44,495 nt of DNA from Kitasatospora sp. MAP5-34 (GTDB lineage: Bacteria; Actinomycetota; Actinomycetes; Streptomycetales; Streptomycetaceae), in the NCBI RefSeq assembly GCF_029894335.1, contig NZ_JARXZC010000048.1:1-44495 (forward strand). The letters are read 5' to 3'. Below, piece after piece: positions 25,410-32,904 of the stretch (position 1 is the first letter of the stretch; the number at the start of each line of letters is the position of its first letter). A program made the position numbers and the translations under genes. A model generated the notes under the pieces. That model was not told the origin of the DNA. It did no database searches and worked only from the letters and a program-made list of their open reading frames with translations.

Positions 25410-26675
25410 TCAGGCTCGCCCGTGCTCCAGGGCCAGCGAAGCGAACAGCTCGACGCCCACCCCGATCGCCCGTTCGTCCACGTCGAAACGGCCTTGGTGC
25501 AGGTCACGGTCGACCGTCTCGTGCGGTGCCCGGACGCCCAGCCGGGCGAGGGCGCCGGGAGCGTGCTCCAGATACCAGGAGAAGTCCTCGCCGCCGAGGC
25601 TCTGCTCGGTGTCCTCCACGACCGGCCCACTGAACAAGGGGTCGCCGGACGCCTCGAAGCGGGCCGTCATCGCCGTCTCGAACTGGGCGATGGTGCCGGC
25701 CTCGTTCACCACCGGCGGCACCCCCCGGTGGTAGTCGAGCGTCCACTTCGCCCGGTGGGTCTCGGCGATCTTGGCGATCAGCTCGTGCAGCACCTCGGGC
25801 GCCTCGCGCCAGCCCGCCAGCTCCAGGCAGCGGACGGTGCCCTCCAGCTCGGCGTGCTGCGGGATGACGTTCGGCGCGGAGCCGGAGGCGATCCGGCCCC
25901 AGACCAGGCTGACGCCCCAGCGCGGGTCCAGCCGGCGGGCGAGCGCCGGGGGCAGGTCGGCCGCCATCCGGGCGATCGCGGTGACCAGGTCGGTGGTGAG
26001 GTACGGCCGGGCGGTGTGCCCGCCGGGGCCGTCCAGCTTCAGTGTCAGCAGGTCGCAGGCCGAGGTGATCGCCCCGGTCTTCAGCCCGAGCCGGCCGACG
26101 GTGACCTTGGGGTCGCAGTGCACCGCGAAGATCCGGCCGACGCCCTCCATCCCGCCCGCCTTGATGACGTCGAGCGCACCGCCCGGCATCACCTCCTCGG
26201 CGGGCTGGAAGATCAGCCGCACCGGCTGCGTCAGCTCCCCCGTCCGGGCCGCCTGCGCCAGCACCAGCGCGGTGCCCAGCACGATCGAGGTGTGCACGTC
26301 GTGCCCGCAGGCGTGCGCCCGGCCCGGAAGTGTCGAGCGGTACGGGACATCTGACTTGGCGTCATCGATCGGCAGGGCGTCGATGTCGGCCCGGAAGGCC
26401 AGCAGCGGCGCGCCGGACTCGAGGCCGGGGGGCACGATGTCGACGGTCATCCCGGTGCCGCCCGGGAGCAGCCTGGGTGAGAGTCCGGCCGCCGACATGC
26501 GCTCACGGAGTAGCCGAGTGGTGCGGAATTCCTGACGGCCCAACTCGGGGTGCCGGTGGAGGTCACGGCGGAAGGCGATCAGCTCGGCCTCGTAGGCGCG
26601 TACCCGTGCGCGCAGGTCGGAACCGGGGCGGGCAGGGGTGCGGGGCGCCTGATCGGCGTGCTGAGGCTGGTTCAC
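25410..26675 (-). CDS. M20-family amidohydrolase
   Basis: This is a 421-residue metal-dependent amidohydrolase of the M20D group (hippurate hydrolase, IAA-amino acid hydrolase type). Signatures are FRRDLHRHPELGRQE (near residue 36), FRADIDALPI, the metal motif HACGHDVHTS (near 118) and IFQPAEE (near 155). The SLGGEDFSWYLE motif lies near 370. It would cleave an N-acyl amino acid or similar amide in the cytoplasm; the exact substrate is unknown. GTG 26675 is chosen because TAATCT lies seven bases upstream, consistent with a leaderless message; longer frames to 26828 have no supported start. Confidence 0.88.
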   Translation of the reverse strand: MNQPQHADQAPRTPARPGSDLRARVRAYEAELIAFRRDLHRHPELGRQEFRTTRLLRERMSAAGLSPRLLPGGTGMTVDIVPPGLESGAPLLAFRADIDALPIDDAKSDVPYRSTLPGRAHACGHDVHTSIVLGTALVLAQAARTGELTQPVRLIFQPAEEVMPGGALDVIKAGGMEGVGRIFAVHCDPKVTVGRLGLKTGAITSACDLLTLKLDGPGGHTARPYLTTDLVTAIARMAADLPPALARRLDPRWGVSLVWGRIASGSAPNVIPQHAELEGTVRCLELAGWREAPEVLHELIAKIAETHRAKWTLDYHRGVPPVVNEAGTIAQFETAMTARFEASGDPLFSGPVVEDTEQSLGGEDFSWYLEHAPGALARLGVRAPHETVDRDLHQGRFDVDERAIGVGVELFASLALEHGRA

Positions 26676-27102
26676 CTCAACAAGATTAGGCCGGTGAACG
26701 GGTTTTGGCTTGACTTCACCGAGATCGCTCCCCGAATGGACGCTTACCGGCTCCGTAGCTGGGTATGACTTCACGTTTCGGCCGCCTTCCGGGTGATCAC
26801 CTTTCTGTGCAACGACCGACGGGCTCACAGGACACGCACAGGAGGTGACCGGGAGATGGACGCCGCCCGGACGGGATGCGACGAGGCCGCGCTACGCGCG
26901 TCAAAGACCCATTTGTCCGGCCCTTAGGTCATGTGCTGGCAAAGCTTTGGTTCAAAGCCTTGAGCTACGCACGTCTGTCCGAATAAACATCAGGCGCACA
27001 GTCAACTTCGGTGTCATGGCTGCTCACTGGCCGTGGCCCGCTCCGTCATGCCCTCACGAAGGCGCATGACGGTCCGTCCATACCGAGAAGTGGGGAACCC
27101 AC
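26676..27102. other. 427-base divergent intergenic region
   Basis: There is no gene. It holds the amidohydrolase promoter (TAATCT, 26683-26688, minus), a partial copy of the nucleoside palindrome (CTACGCGCGTCA at 26892-26903, 10 of 12), a weaker one (CTACGCACGTCT at 26966-26977, 9 of 12) and a possible protease promoter (TTGAGC 26961-26966, 18 bases, TAAACA 26985-26990). Confidence 0.45.
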
Positions 27103-29169
27103 GTGCCAGCAGCACGCAGCCGGCTCTCCCGGATAGCCGTCGCGGCACCCGCCGCCACCGCGCTGATCCTGGGAACGCTCGCGGTCGCCAGTCCCTCCGT
27201 CGCCGCCACCCCGGTGAACGAGACCGCCAAGCAGCTCCAGGGCAGCCACCCCGCCTTCGCCACCCCGCAGGCGGACGCGGGCGCAGTCGCCGACTCGGCC
27301 CCCGCCACCGCGCGGATCTACCTGGCCGGCCAGGACCAGGCCGGTCTGGCCGCCCTCGCCAAGGCCGTCTCGGACGTGAGCTCGGACTCCTACGGGAAGT
27401 TCCTCTCCGCCGCCGACGCCAAGGCCCGCTTCGGCGCCACCGCCGCGCAGGTCAAGGCCGTCACCAACTGGGTGCACGGCGCCGGTCTCACCGTCACCGA
27501 GACCACTCCGCACTACCTCGAGGTCGCGGGCAACACCGCCGCCCTCGCCAAGGCGTTCGGCACCTCGTTCCACTCGTACCGCACGGCCGCCGGCATCGAG
27601 ACCGCCCCGGCCAGCGACGCCGTGGTGCCCGCCGCCGTGGCCGACGCCGTGATGGCCGTCGGTGGCCTCACCAGCGCCAACCACAACGTCATCTCCAACG
27701 CCGTCTCGGTGAACGAGGCGGAGGCGAAGCTGAACGCCTCGTCCGCCGCCGTGGCCCCGAACGTGATGGCCGACAGCAAGAAGCCGGCCGCCGGCCTGCC
27801 GACCACGCCGACCTGCTCGGACAACGGCTACGGCAGCAAGGTCGCCACCGGCGCTCCGGCGGGCTACGAGAAGAACGAGCCGTTCGCTCCCTGCTCGTAC
27901 ACCCCCGCGCAGCTGCGCAAGGCGTACGGCGTGACGGACGCGAAGGTCACCGGCAAGGGTGCCCGGGTCGCCATCATCGACGCCTACGGCCTCTCCACCA
28001 TGGAGCAGGACGCCAACCACTTCTCCCAGCTGCACGGTGACAAGCCGTTCGCGAAGGGGCAGTACCAGCAGGTCGTCACCCCGGCCAAGTGGACGGGTCA
28101 GAAGGACTGCGGCGACTGGTCCGGCGAGCAGGCGCTCGACGTCGAGATGGTGCACGGGCTCGCGCCCGACGCCCAGATCACCTACGTCGGTGCCAACTCG
28201 TGCAACGACGGTGACCTCAACGCCGCGATGGCGACGGTCGTCGACAACCACCTGGCCGACATCGTCTCCAACTCGTGGGGCGAGATCATGCACGGCAAGA
28301 GCGGCGACATCGACCCCGCCGTCGTCAAGGCCGACAGCCAGGTCTTCGAGCTCGGCGCCGTCGAGGGCATCGGCTTCACCTTCTCCAGCGGTGACTGCGG
28401 CGACAGCTCGCCGGCCGCCGCGAAGACCGGTGTGAACTGCCAGGCCGACACCAACCAGGCGCAGGCCGACTGGCCGTCCGCCTCGCCGTGGATCACCTCG
28501 GTCGGTGGCACCGCGCTCGAGCTGGCCGACAAGTCGGGCAAGTACGGCAACGAGGTGTCGATGGGTGACCGTCGCTCGCTGCTCTCGGCCGACCAGAAGT
28601 CCTGGGCTCCGATGCCCGGCTTCTTCTACTTCGGTGGTGGCGGCGGCGTTTCGGCCGACTTCCAGCAGCCGTGGTACCAGAAGGGTGTCGTCCCGGACGC
28701 CATCTCGAAGACGGCCGTCAACGGCGTCAAGTCCAAGACCCCGCTGCGTGCCACCCCGGACGTCGCGATGAGCGGTGACCTGGTCGCCGCCACCCTGGTC
28801 GGCTACACCGACGCCACCACCCACCAGTACAGCGAGGGCGGCTACGGCGGCACCTCGGTGGCCGCTCCGGAGTTCGCGGCCATGCAGGCCAACGCCATCC
28901 AGGAGCGCGGCGGCCGTGCGATCGGCTTCGCCAACCCGTCGATCTACGACCGGGCCGGCACCAAGGCGTTCCACGACGTGAACGACTCGGCCGTGCACAA
29001 CAAGTTCGGCAACGTAGTCGACCTCGGCATGGTCGGCGGCACCCTCAAGGTCCGCCTGTACAAGATCGCGGGCGACTTCGGTCTGGCCGCGGGCAAGGGC
29101 TACGACACCGCGACCGGTGTCGGCTCCCCCGGCAACGACTTCCTGAAGTCGTTCCAGCTGCACCACTGA
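27103..29169 (+). CDS. Secreted S53 (sedolisin/kumamolisin) serine-carboxyl protease
   Basis: This is a 688-residue preproenzyme. A signal peptide (about residues 1-35, ending VASPSVAA) is followed by an N-terminal activation domain (about 40-200; LAKAVSDVSSDSYGKFLSAA) and the catalytic domain. The S53 triad is visible: E342 and D346 in GEQALDVEM, oxyanion D431 in FSSGDCGDSS, and nucleophile S585 in GGTSVAAPEF. A calcium site is likely in FHDVND and TATGVGSPGND at the C-terminus. The family is active at acid pH and cuts proteins outside the cell. The start GTG 27103 has GGGGAA upstream. It stands alone and ends in a strong terminator. Confidence 0.92.
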   Translation: MPAARSRLSRIAVAAPAATALILGTLAVASPSVAATPVNETAKQLQGSHPAFATPQADAGAVADSAPATARIYLAGQDQAGLAALAKAVSDVSSDSYGKFLSAADAKARFGATAAQVKAVTNWVHGAGLTVTETTPHYLEVAGNTAALAKAFGTSFHSYRTAAGIETAPASDAVVPAAVADAVMAVGGLTSANHNVISNAVSVNEAEAKLNASSAAVAPNVMADSKKPAAGLPTTPTCSDNGYGSKVATGAPAGYEKNEPFAPCSYTPAQLRKAYGVTDAKVTGKGARVAIIDAYGLSTMEQDANHFSQLHGDKPFAKGQYQQVVTPAKWTGQKDCGDWSGEQALDVEMVHGLAPDAQITYVGANSCNDGDLNAAMATVVDNHLADIVSNSWGEIMHGKSGDIDPAVVKADSQVFELGAVEGIGFTFSSGDCGDSSPAAAKTGVNCQADTNQAQADWPSASPWITSVGGTALELADKSGKYGNEVSMGDRRSLLSADQKSWAPMPGFFYFGGGGGVSADFQQPWYQKGVVPDAISKTAVNGVKSKTPLRATPDVAMSGDLVAATLVGYTDATTHQYSEGGYGGTSVAAPEFAAMQANAIQERGGRAIGFANPSIYDRAGTKAFHDVNDSAVHNKFGNVVDLGMVGGTLKVRLYKIAGDFGLAAGKGYDTATGVGSPGNDFLKSFQLHH

Positions 29170-29188
29170 TCACTGATCGACTGATCAA

Positions 29189-29230
29189 CCGCAAGGCCCG
29201 GAGCTTCGGCTCCGGGCCTTGCGGCGTTTT
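29189..29230 (+). terminator. Intrinsic terminator with UUCG loop and U-run
   Basis: A perfect 16-bp stem (29189-29204, 29209-29224) is closed by a TTCG tetraloop and followed by CGTTTT. It lies 20 bases after the protease stop. It is a textbook rho-independent terminator, rarer in this genome type than U-less hairpins. Confidence 0.92.
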
Positions 29231-29319
29231 CCGGCGGCTGCGGGACCGGCCCATGAGCGGGCGCGTGCGGGCCGTTGAGATGATCAGGTGACCGAAGTGA
29301 GCGTTCCAAGGGAGTGGCA

Positions 29320-30060
29320 ATGACCGAGCAGAAGGTGGCCGTGGTCACCGGTGCGAGCAGCGGGATCGGCGCGGCGACGGCGCGGCGGCTCGCGGCCGAC
29401 GGATTCGACGTGGTGCTGACGGCCCGCCGTACCGAGCGGATCGAGGCACTGGCCAAGGAGATCGGCGGACGGGCCTGGACGCTGGACGTGACCGACCGGG
29501 CGGCGGTGGACGCGTTCGCGGCCGGGATCGGGCGGGTGGACGTACTGATCAACAACGCCGGCGGGGCGTTCGGCGCCGAGTCGGTCGAGCAGGGCGACCC
29601 GGCCGACTGGCGGGCGATGTACGAGGTGAACGTGCTCGGGGTGCTGCACATGACCCAGGCCCTGCTGCCCGCCCTGCGGGCGACCGGCGACGGCACGGTC
29701 CTGATCCTCTCCTCGACGGCGGCGCTGGCCTCGTACGAGGGCGGCGGCGGGTACATCGCGGCGAAGGCCGCAGCGCACAGCATCGCCGGGACGCTCCGGC
29801 TTGAGCTGTGCGGCGAGCCCGTCCGGGTCATCGAGATCGCGCCGGGCATGGTGAAGTCCGAGGGCTTCGCGGTCACCCGCTTCCGGGGTGACGAGGCGAA
29901 GGCCGCAGCGGTGTACGCGGGGGTCGCCGAGCCGCTCACCTCCGAGGACGTCGCGGACACCGTCTCCTGGGCCGTCACCAGGCCCCCGCACGTCAACATC
30001 GACCTCCTGGTGGTCCGCCCCCGCGCCCAGGCCGCCAACCACAAGGTGCACCGGGGGTAG
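29320..30060 (+). CDS. Short-chain dehydrogenase/reductase
   Basis: This is a 246-residue classical SDR. The cofactor motif is TGASSGIG (near residue 11), the structural motif is NNAGG (near 85), and the catalytic serine lies in LSSTAALASYEG with YIAAK as the YxxxK motif (near 144-148). It most resembles the YdfG/serine-dehydrogenase-like group that uses NADP. Its substrate is unknown. ATG 29320 follows AAGGGAG at five bases. It is monocistronic as far as can be seen, and a 14-bp inverted repeat follows it. Confidence 0.9.
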   Translation: MTEQKVAVVTGASSGIGAATARRLAADGFDVVLTARRTERIEALAKEIGGRAWTLDVTDRAAVDAFAAGIGRVDVLINNAGGAFGAESVEQGDPADWRAMYEVNVLGVLHMTQALLPALRATGDGTVLILSSTAALASYEGGGGYIAAKAAAHSIAGTLRLELCGEPVRVIEIAPGMVKSEGFAVTRFRGDEAKAAAVYAGVAEPLTSEDVADTVSWAVTRPPHVNIDLLVVRPRAQAANHKVHRG

Positions 30061-30387
30061 CCGCCAGGCGGAACTCCGAGGAGGGAGCGCGCCCACCGGG
30101 GACAGCTCATCGGGGGCTGACCTGCAAGTGTCAACGTCACAACTTGATAGCTCGATCGGGTGAATTCGGCGCGCTCCCTCCCCAACTGATTAGCCCTCAA
30201 CTACCGTGGTGCCGCTGCCCGGCCGGAGCGTGTTCGGTCTGTCCCGGCCCTCCTCTCCATGGCACGTCGCGCTACCGCACAGCACCTACGTTCGTCACTG
30301 CCGTCACGACTGCAGGACCCATCCCGGCCGGTGCTCCATGCCTGTGGAGGACCTGACGCCCCTTCCCGCCCTCACGAGGAGGACCCG
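30061..30387. other. 327-base intergenic region with spaced inverted repeat
   Basis: No gene is evident. Perfect 14-bp inverted repeats at 30080-30093 and 30168-30181 (core GAGGGAGCGCGCC / GGCGCGCTCCCTC) enclose 74 bases of lower GC content. The rest is the leader of the next gene. It could be a long-range RNA hairpin or the ends of a very small mobile remnant. Confidence 0.55.
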
Positions 30388-30390
30388 CTG
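30375..30390 (+). promoter_or_regulatory. Strong ribosome binding site before a possible CTG start
   Basis: GAGGAGGA is followed by CCCG and CTG (30388-30390) in the frame of the OHCU-like gene. No ATG, GTG or TTG stands at a matching distance. Confidence 0.5.
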
Positions 30391-30951
30391 GCCAGCGACA
30401 TCCCGCCGCAGCGTCCCGATCCGACCCCGGACACGCTGCTGGTGCCGTCCCTGCTCGGGCTTCACCGTTTCAACGAGGCCGACCCCGGCGCAGCCGAGGA
30501 GGCCCTGCTGGCCTGCTGCGGCAGCCACCGTTGGGCCATCCGGCTCACCGCCCACCGCCCGTATCCCGACATAGAGTCACTCCTCGCCGCCGCGAGCGAA
30601 GCCTCCTACGACCTGCGAGCGGCCGATCTGGCCGAGGCGCTGGCGGACGAGAGCTGGATGCCGCAGCCCCTGCTGGGGATGCGCGCGCCCGGCAGCCAGG
30701 CCGCGCACACCGCGCTGCGGGCGGCACACGCGGCGTACGAGGCCCGGTTCGGCCACGTCTTCGTGGTCTGCCTGGAGGGCATCGCCCCCGAGGAGATGCT
30801 CGACACGGTGCTCAGCTCGCTCCGCGCCAGGCTGGCCAACGAACCGGACGAGGAACGGCTCGTCGCGGCCGAGGAACTCCGCCGGATAGCGCTGACCAGG
30901 CTGGAACACCTGGTCGCCACGCACTACTCGGGGGCGAGCGTCACCAGATAG
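30388..30951 (+). CDS. OHCU decarboxylase-like protein, probably non-catalytic
   Basis: The 187-residue protein follows the OHCU decarboxylase (UraD) fold: LHRFNEADPGAAEEALLACC near residue 25, HRPYPDIESLLAAA near 57, RFGHVFVVCLEG near 121, and the C-terminal helix ANEPDEERLVAAEELRRIAL. UraD acts in urate breakdown. The catalytic His-Pro of true UraD (in HPRIG) is replaced here by DESWMPQPLLG, and the conserved Glu of the SxxEQ helix is lost. A different role is therefore likely. The start is probably CTG 30388, five bases after a perfect AGGAGG; an in-frame ATG at 30259 has no ribosome site and gives an unrelated Arg-rich extension. Confidence 0.7.
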   Translation: MASDIPPQRPDPTPDTLLVPSLLGLHRFNEADPGAAEEALLACCGSHRWAIRLTAHRPYPDIESLLAAASEASYDLRAADLAEALADESWMPQPLLGMRAPGSQAAHTALRAAHAAYEARFGHVFVVCLEGIAPEEMLDTVLSSLRARLANEPDEERLVAAEELRRIALTRLEHLVATHYSGASVTR

Positions 30952-30967
30952 GCACTTGGGCCACCAG

Positions 30968-30998
30968 CAGGGGCGCGGGGCTCTGCCTCGCGCCCCTG
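30968..30998. terminator. Bidirectional hairpin terminator
   Basis: CAGGGGCGCG / CGCGCCCCTG (30968-30977, 30989-30998), with further GGG/CCT pairing and a CTCTG loop, lies between the convergent OHCU-like gene and the lipoprotein gene. Its left arm resembles the GGGGCGCGGGG motif that recurs in streptomycete intergenic regions (also at about 6999 here). Confidence 0.75.
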
Positions 30999-31019
30999 GC
31001 TGTCGGCGGTCGGCGGTCC

Positions 31020-31742
31020 CTACCGCTGCGCGGTGCGGAGCTTGGCCAGCTGGGTACGGACGACCTTGTCGTCCGGCGCGGCGGCCTGCTCCTTGCCCGA
31101 CCCCACCGTGCTGAAGACCGCCAGCGCCGTGCCGGTGCGCGCGAGCAGGGCTCGCTGGAGCAGTGTCCCGGTCCCGGATTCATTCGTCAGGGTGAACGCG
31201 GTGGCGCCGTCCGCTCCCTCAGGGGTGGGCGTGTCGAGCCGGGTCAGCCGGTGTCTGGTGCGGACGCCCTGGTGCGCGGCCGACACGCCCTTGCCGCCGC
31301 TGCCGGTGGAGGTGAAGGCCGTGCACTGGGCCAGCACCTTGTCCAGGTCCGTCTGGATCGTCGCGGCGCGCCCGGCCTGGAAGGCGAGCAGGCCCGCGTA
31401 CACGCCGGCCTCGGGAGCCGCCGCCGAGGTGACACTCAGGTCGGTCTCGGCCAGCGGCCCGGCGGCCGGGTTGGTCTGGGCGACGGCGTCCAGGACGGGC
31501 TGGCAGGCGGGTACGTCCGCCGTCTCCCGGCCGGTGTCCGCCGCGGCGGCACCGGGCGAGGGCGTCATCACCGTGACGGTGTAACCGGCGCCGAGGTCGG
31601 CGTCCGAGAGCACGGCGGCGCGCAGCTGCGCGGCGGTGAGCTCGCGCGAGGCGGCGGCCTGGTCGGCCGAGCCCCCCACGGTGGTGCAGCCGGCGGTGAG
31701 AACTAAGCAGAGAGCGGCGAACGGGGTGAGTCGGTGCGACAC
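31020..31742 (-). CDS. Lipoprotein of unknown function
   Basis: This is a 240-residue predicted lipoprotein. The signal peptide is SHRLTPFAALCLVLTAGC with the lipobox cysteine near residue 19. The mature part (DADLGAGYTVTVMTPSPG, then a pair of cysteines at about 80 and 140, and a C-terminal GTALAVFSTVGS strand) resembles the soluble extracellular sensor domains seen on mycobacterial PknH-like kinases and Streptomyces lipoproteins. That likeness is weak. GTG 31742 has GAGGA seven bases upstream; a longer frame to 31784 is not supported. It is divergent from sdhC. Confidence 0.78.
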   Translation of the reverse strand: MSHRLTPFAALCLVLTAGCTTVGGSADQAAASRELTAAQLRAAVLSDADLGAGYTVTVMTPSPGAAAADTGRETADVPACQPVLDAVAQTNPAAGPLAETDLSVTSAAAPEAGVYAGLLAFQAGRAATIQTDLDKVLAQCTAFTSTGSGGKGVSAAHQGVRTRHRLTRLDTPTPEGADGATAFTLTNESGTGTLLQRALLARTGTALAVFSTVGSGKEQAAAPDDKVVRTQLAKLRTAQR

Positions 31743-31896
31743 GGAAGTCCTCGTCGAGTGGTCCGGCGGCGGGCAGGCGGTCACCGTAGCGCAGGCAGAC
31801 GGGCACCCAGCGTGACATAGTCCCTATTTATTAGGCCGAGAGTGCCTGTTTGATCACACCTGACACCCCCGGAGGCGGTGGGCCGCACGGCGTCGA

Positions 31897-31902
31897 TAGG
31901 AT
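31897..31902 (+). promoter_or_regulatory. Possible sdh operon -10 box
   Basis: TAGGAT at 31897-31902 lies 85 bases before the sdhC start in otherwise GC-rich DNA. No consensus -35 is seen at 16-19 bases, so this is a weak call. Confidence 0.35.
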
Positions 31903-31986
31903 GCTCGCGGCCGGAGGACCGTACCCGGCCGGGCTGACCGACACCGAAGCCGGCCGAGCCCCCAATCCGCTTCCGGAGGGTTTTCC

Positions 31987-32367
31987 GTGCCGGCTGGAAC
32001 GCTGTACCGCGGCCGGGAAGGCATGTGGAGTTGGGTGGCTCATCGAGTCACCGGCGTCCTCATTTTCTTCTTCCTGTTCGCCCATGTCCTCGACACCGCA
32101 CTCGTGCGAGTGTCTCCCCAGGCTTACGACTCCGTCATTCAGACGTACAAGACGCCGCTCGTGAACCTGATGGAGTACGGCCTCACCGCCGCCATCCTGT
32201 TCCACGCGCTGAACGGCCTCCGGGTCGTGGCGGTGGACTTCTGGTCCAAGGGCCCGAAGTACCAGAAGCAGATGCTGTGGTCCGTGGTGGGTGTCTGGGT
32301 CGTCCTGATGGCCGGCGCCTTCTACCCGATCCTCCAGCACACCCTGACTAGCTGGTTCGGGAAGTGA
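31987..32367 (+). CDS. sdhC: Succinate dehydrogenase cytochrome b556 subunit
   Basis: This 126-residue membrane anchor of complex II has three transmembrane helices. The signature WVAHRVTGVLIFFFLFAHVL near residue 15-35 carries the HR-x-TG quinone-site residues and the likely haem-ligand histidine. LFHALNGLRVVAVDF opens the second half. GTG 31987 follows GGAGGG at six bases. The stop overlaps the next start (GTGA), which couples the two anchors. Confidence 0.93.
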   Translation: MPAGTLYRGREGMWSWVAHRVTGVLIFFFLFAHVLDTALVRVSPQAYDSVIQTYKTPLVNLMEYGLTAAILFHALNGLRVVAVDFWSKGPKYQKQMLWSVVGVWVVLMAGAFYPILQHTLTSWFGK

Positions 32368-32870
32368 CGGACATGCAGACGGACTACACGTACACCGACG
32401 ACGTCGTCGTCGCCTCCGCCCAGGCCCACACCGGCCAGGGCCTCGGCACCGGCAACCCGGCCGACGCCTTCGTGGTCGAGCCCCCCCGGACTCGTACCAA
32501 GAAGACTCCGCGCCGCACCCGGACCAACTTCGAGATGCTCGCCTGGCTCTTCATGCGCCTGTCGGGTGTCGTGCTGGTGGTGCTGATCCTCGGCCACCTG
32601 CTGATCATGCTGGTGCTCGACGGCGGTGTCTCCAAGATCGGCTTCGCCTTCGTGGCGGGCCGCTGGGCCTCGCCGTTCTGGCAGGGCTGGGACCTCCTGA
32701 TGCTCTGGCTGGCCATGCTGCACGGCTCCAACGGCATGCGCACGGTCATCAACGACTACGCCGAGAAGGACTCCACGCGTCTCTGGCTGAAGACCCTGAT
32801 GGGTGCTGCGACCGTCTTCACGGTTCTGCTCGGCACCCTGGTGATCTTCACCTTCGACCCGAACATCTAA
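32364..32870 (+). CDS. sdhD: Succinate dehydrogenase hydrophobic anchor subunit
   Basis: This 168-residue second membrane anchor has a long polar N-terminal extension of about 60 residues, ending in a basic patch (RTRTKKTPRRTRTNFE). Three helices follow. MRLSGVVLVVLILGHLLIML is near residue 67, and the motif MLHGSNGMRTVINDY near 117-131 carries a haem/quinone-site His and Arg. The extension is typical for streptomycete SdhD. The GTG start overlaps the sdhC stop by 4 bases. Confidence 0.92.
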   Translation: MTDMQTDYTYTDDVVVASAQAHTGQGLGTGNPADAFVVEPPRTRTKKTPRRTRTNFEMLAWLFMRLSGVVLVVLILGHLLIMLVLDGGVSKIGFAFVAGRWASPFWQGWDLLMLWLAMLHGSNGMRTVINDYAEKDSTRLWLKTLMGAATVFTVLLGTLVIFTFDPNI

Positions 32871-32904
32871 TCGGCGTAGAACCCAGAGGCGAGCAGACAA
32901 ACCC

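Noticed and set aside
27046..29166. 706-codon open frame antisense to the S53 protease
   Set aside because: It is a shadow of extreme third-position GC. The plus strand carries a complete protease with catalytic residues; the antisense product is Gly/Arg/Val-rich with no family pattern.
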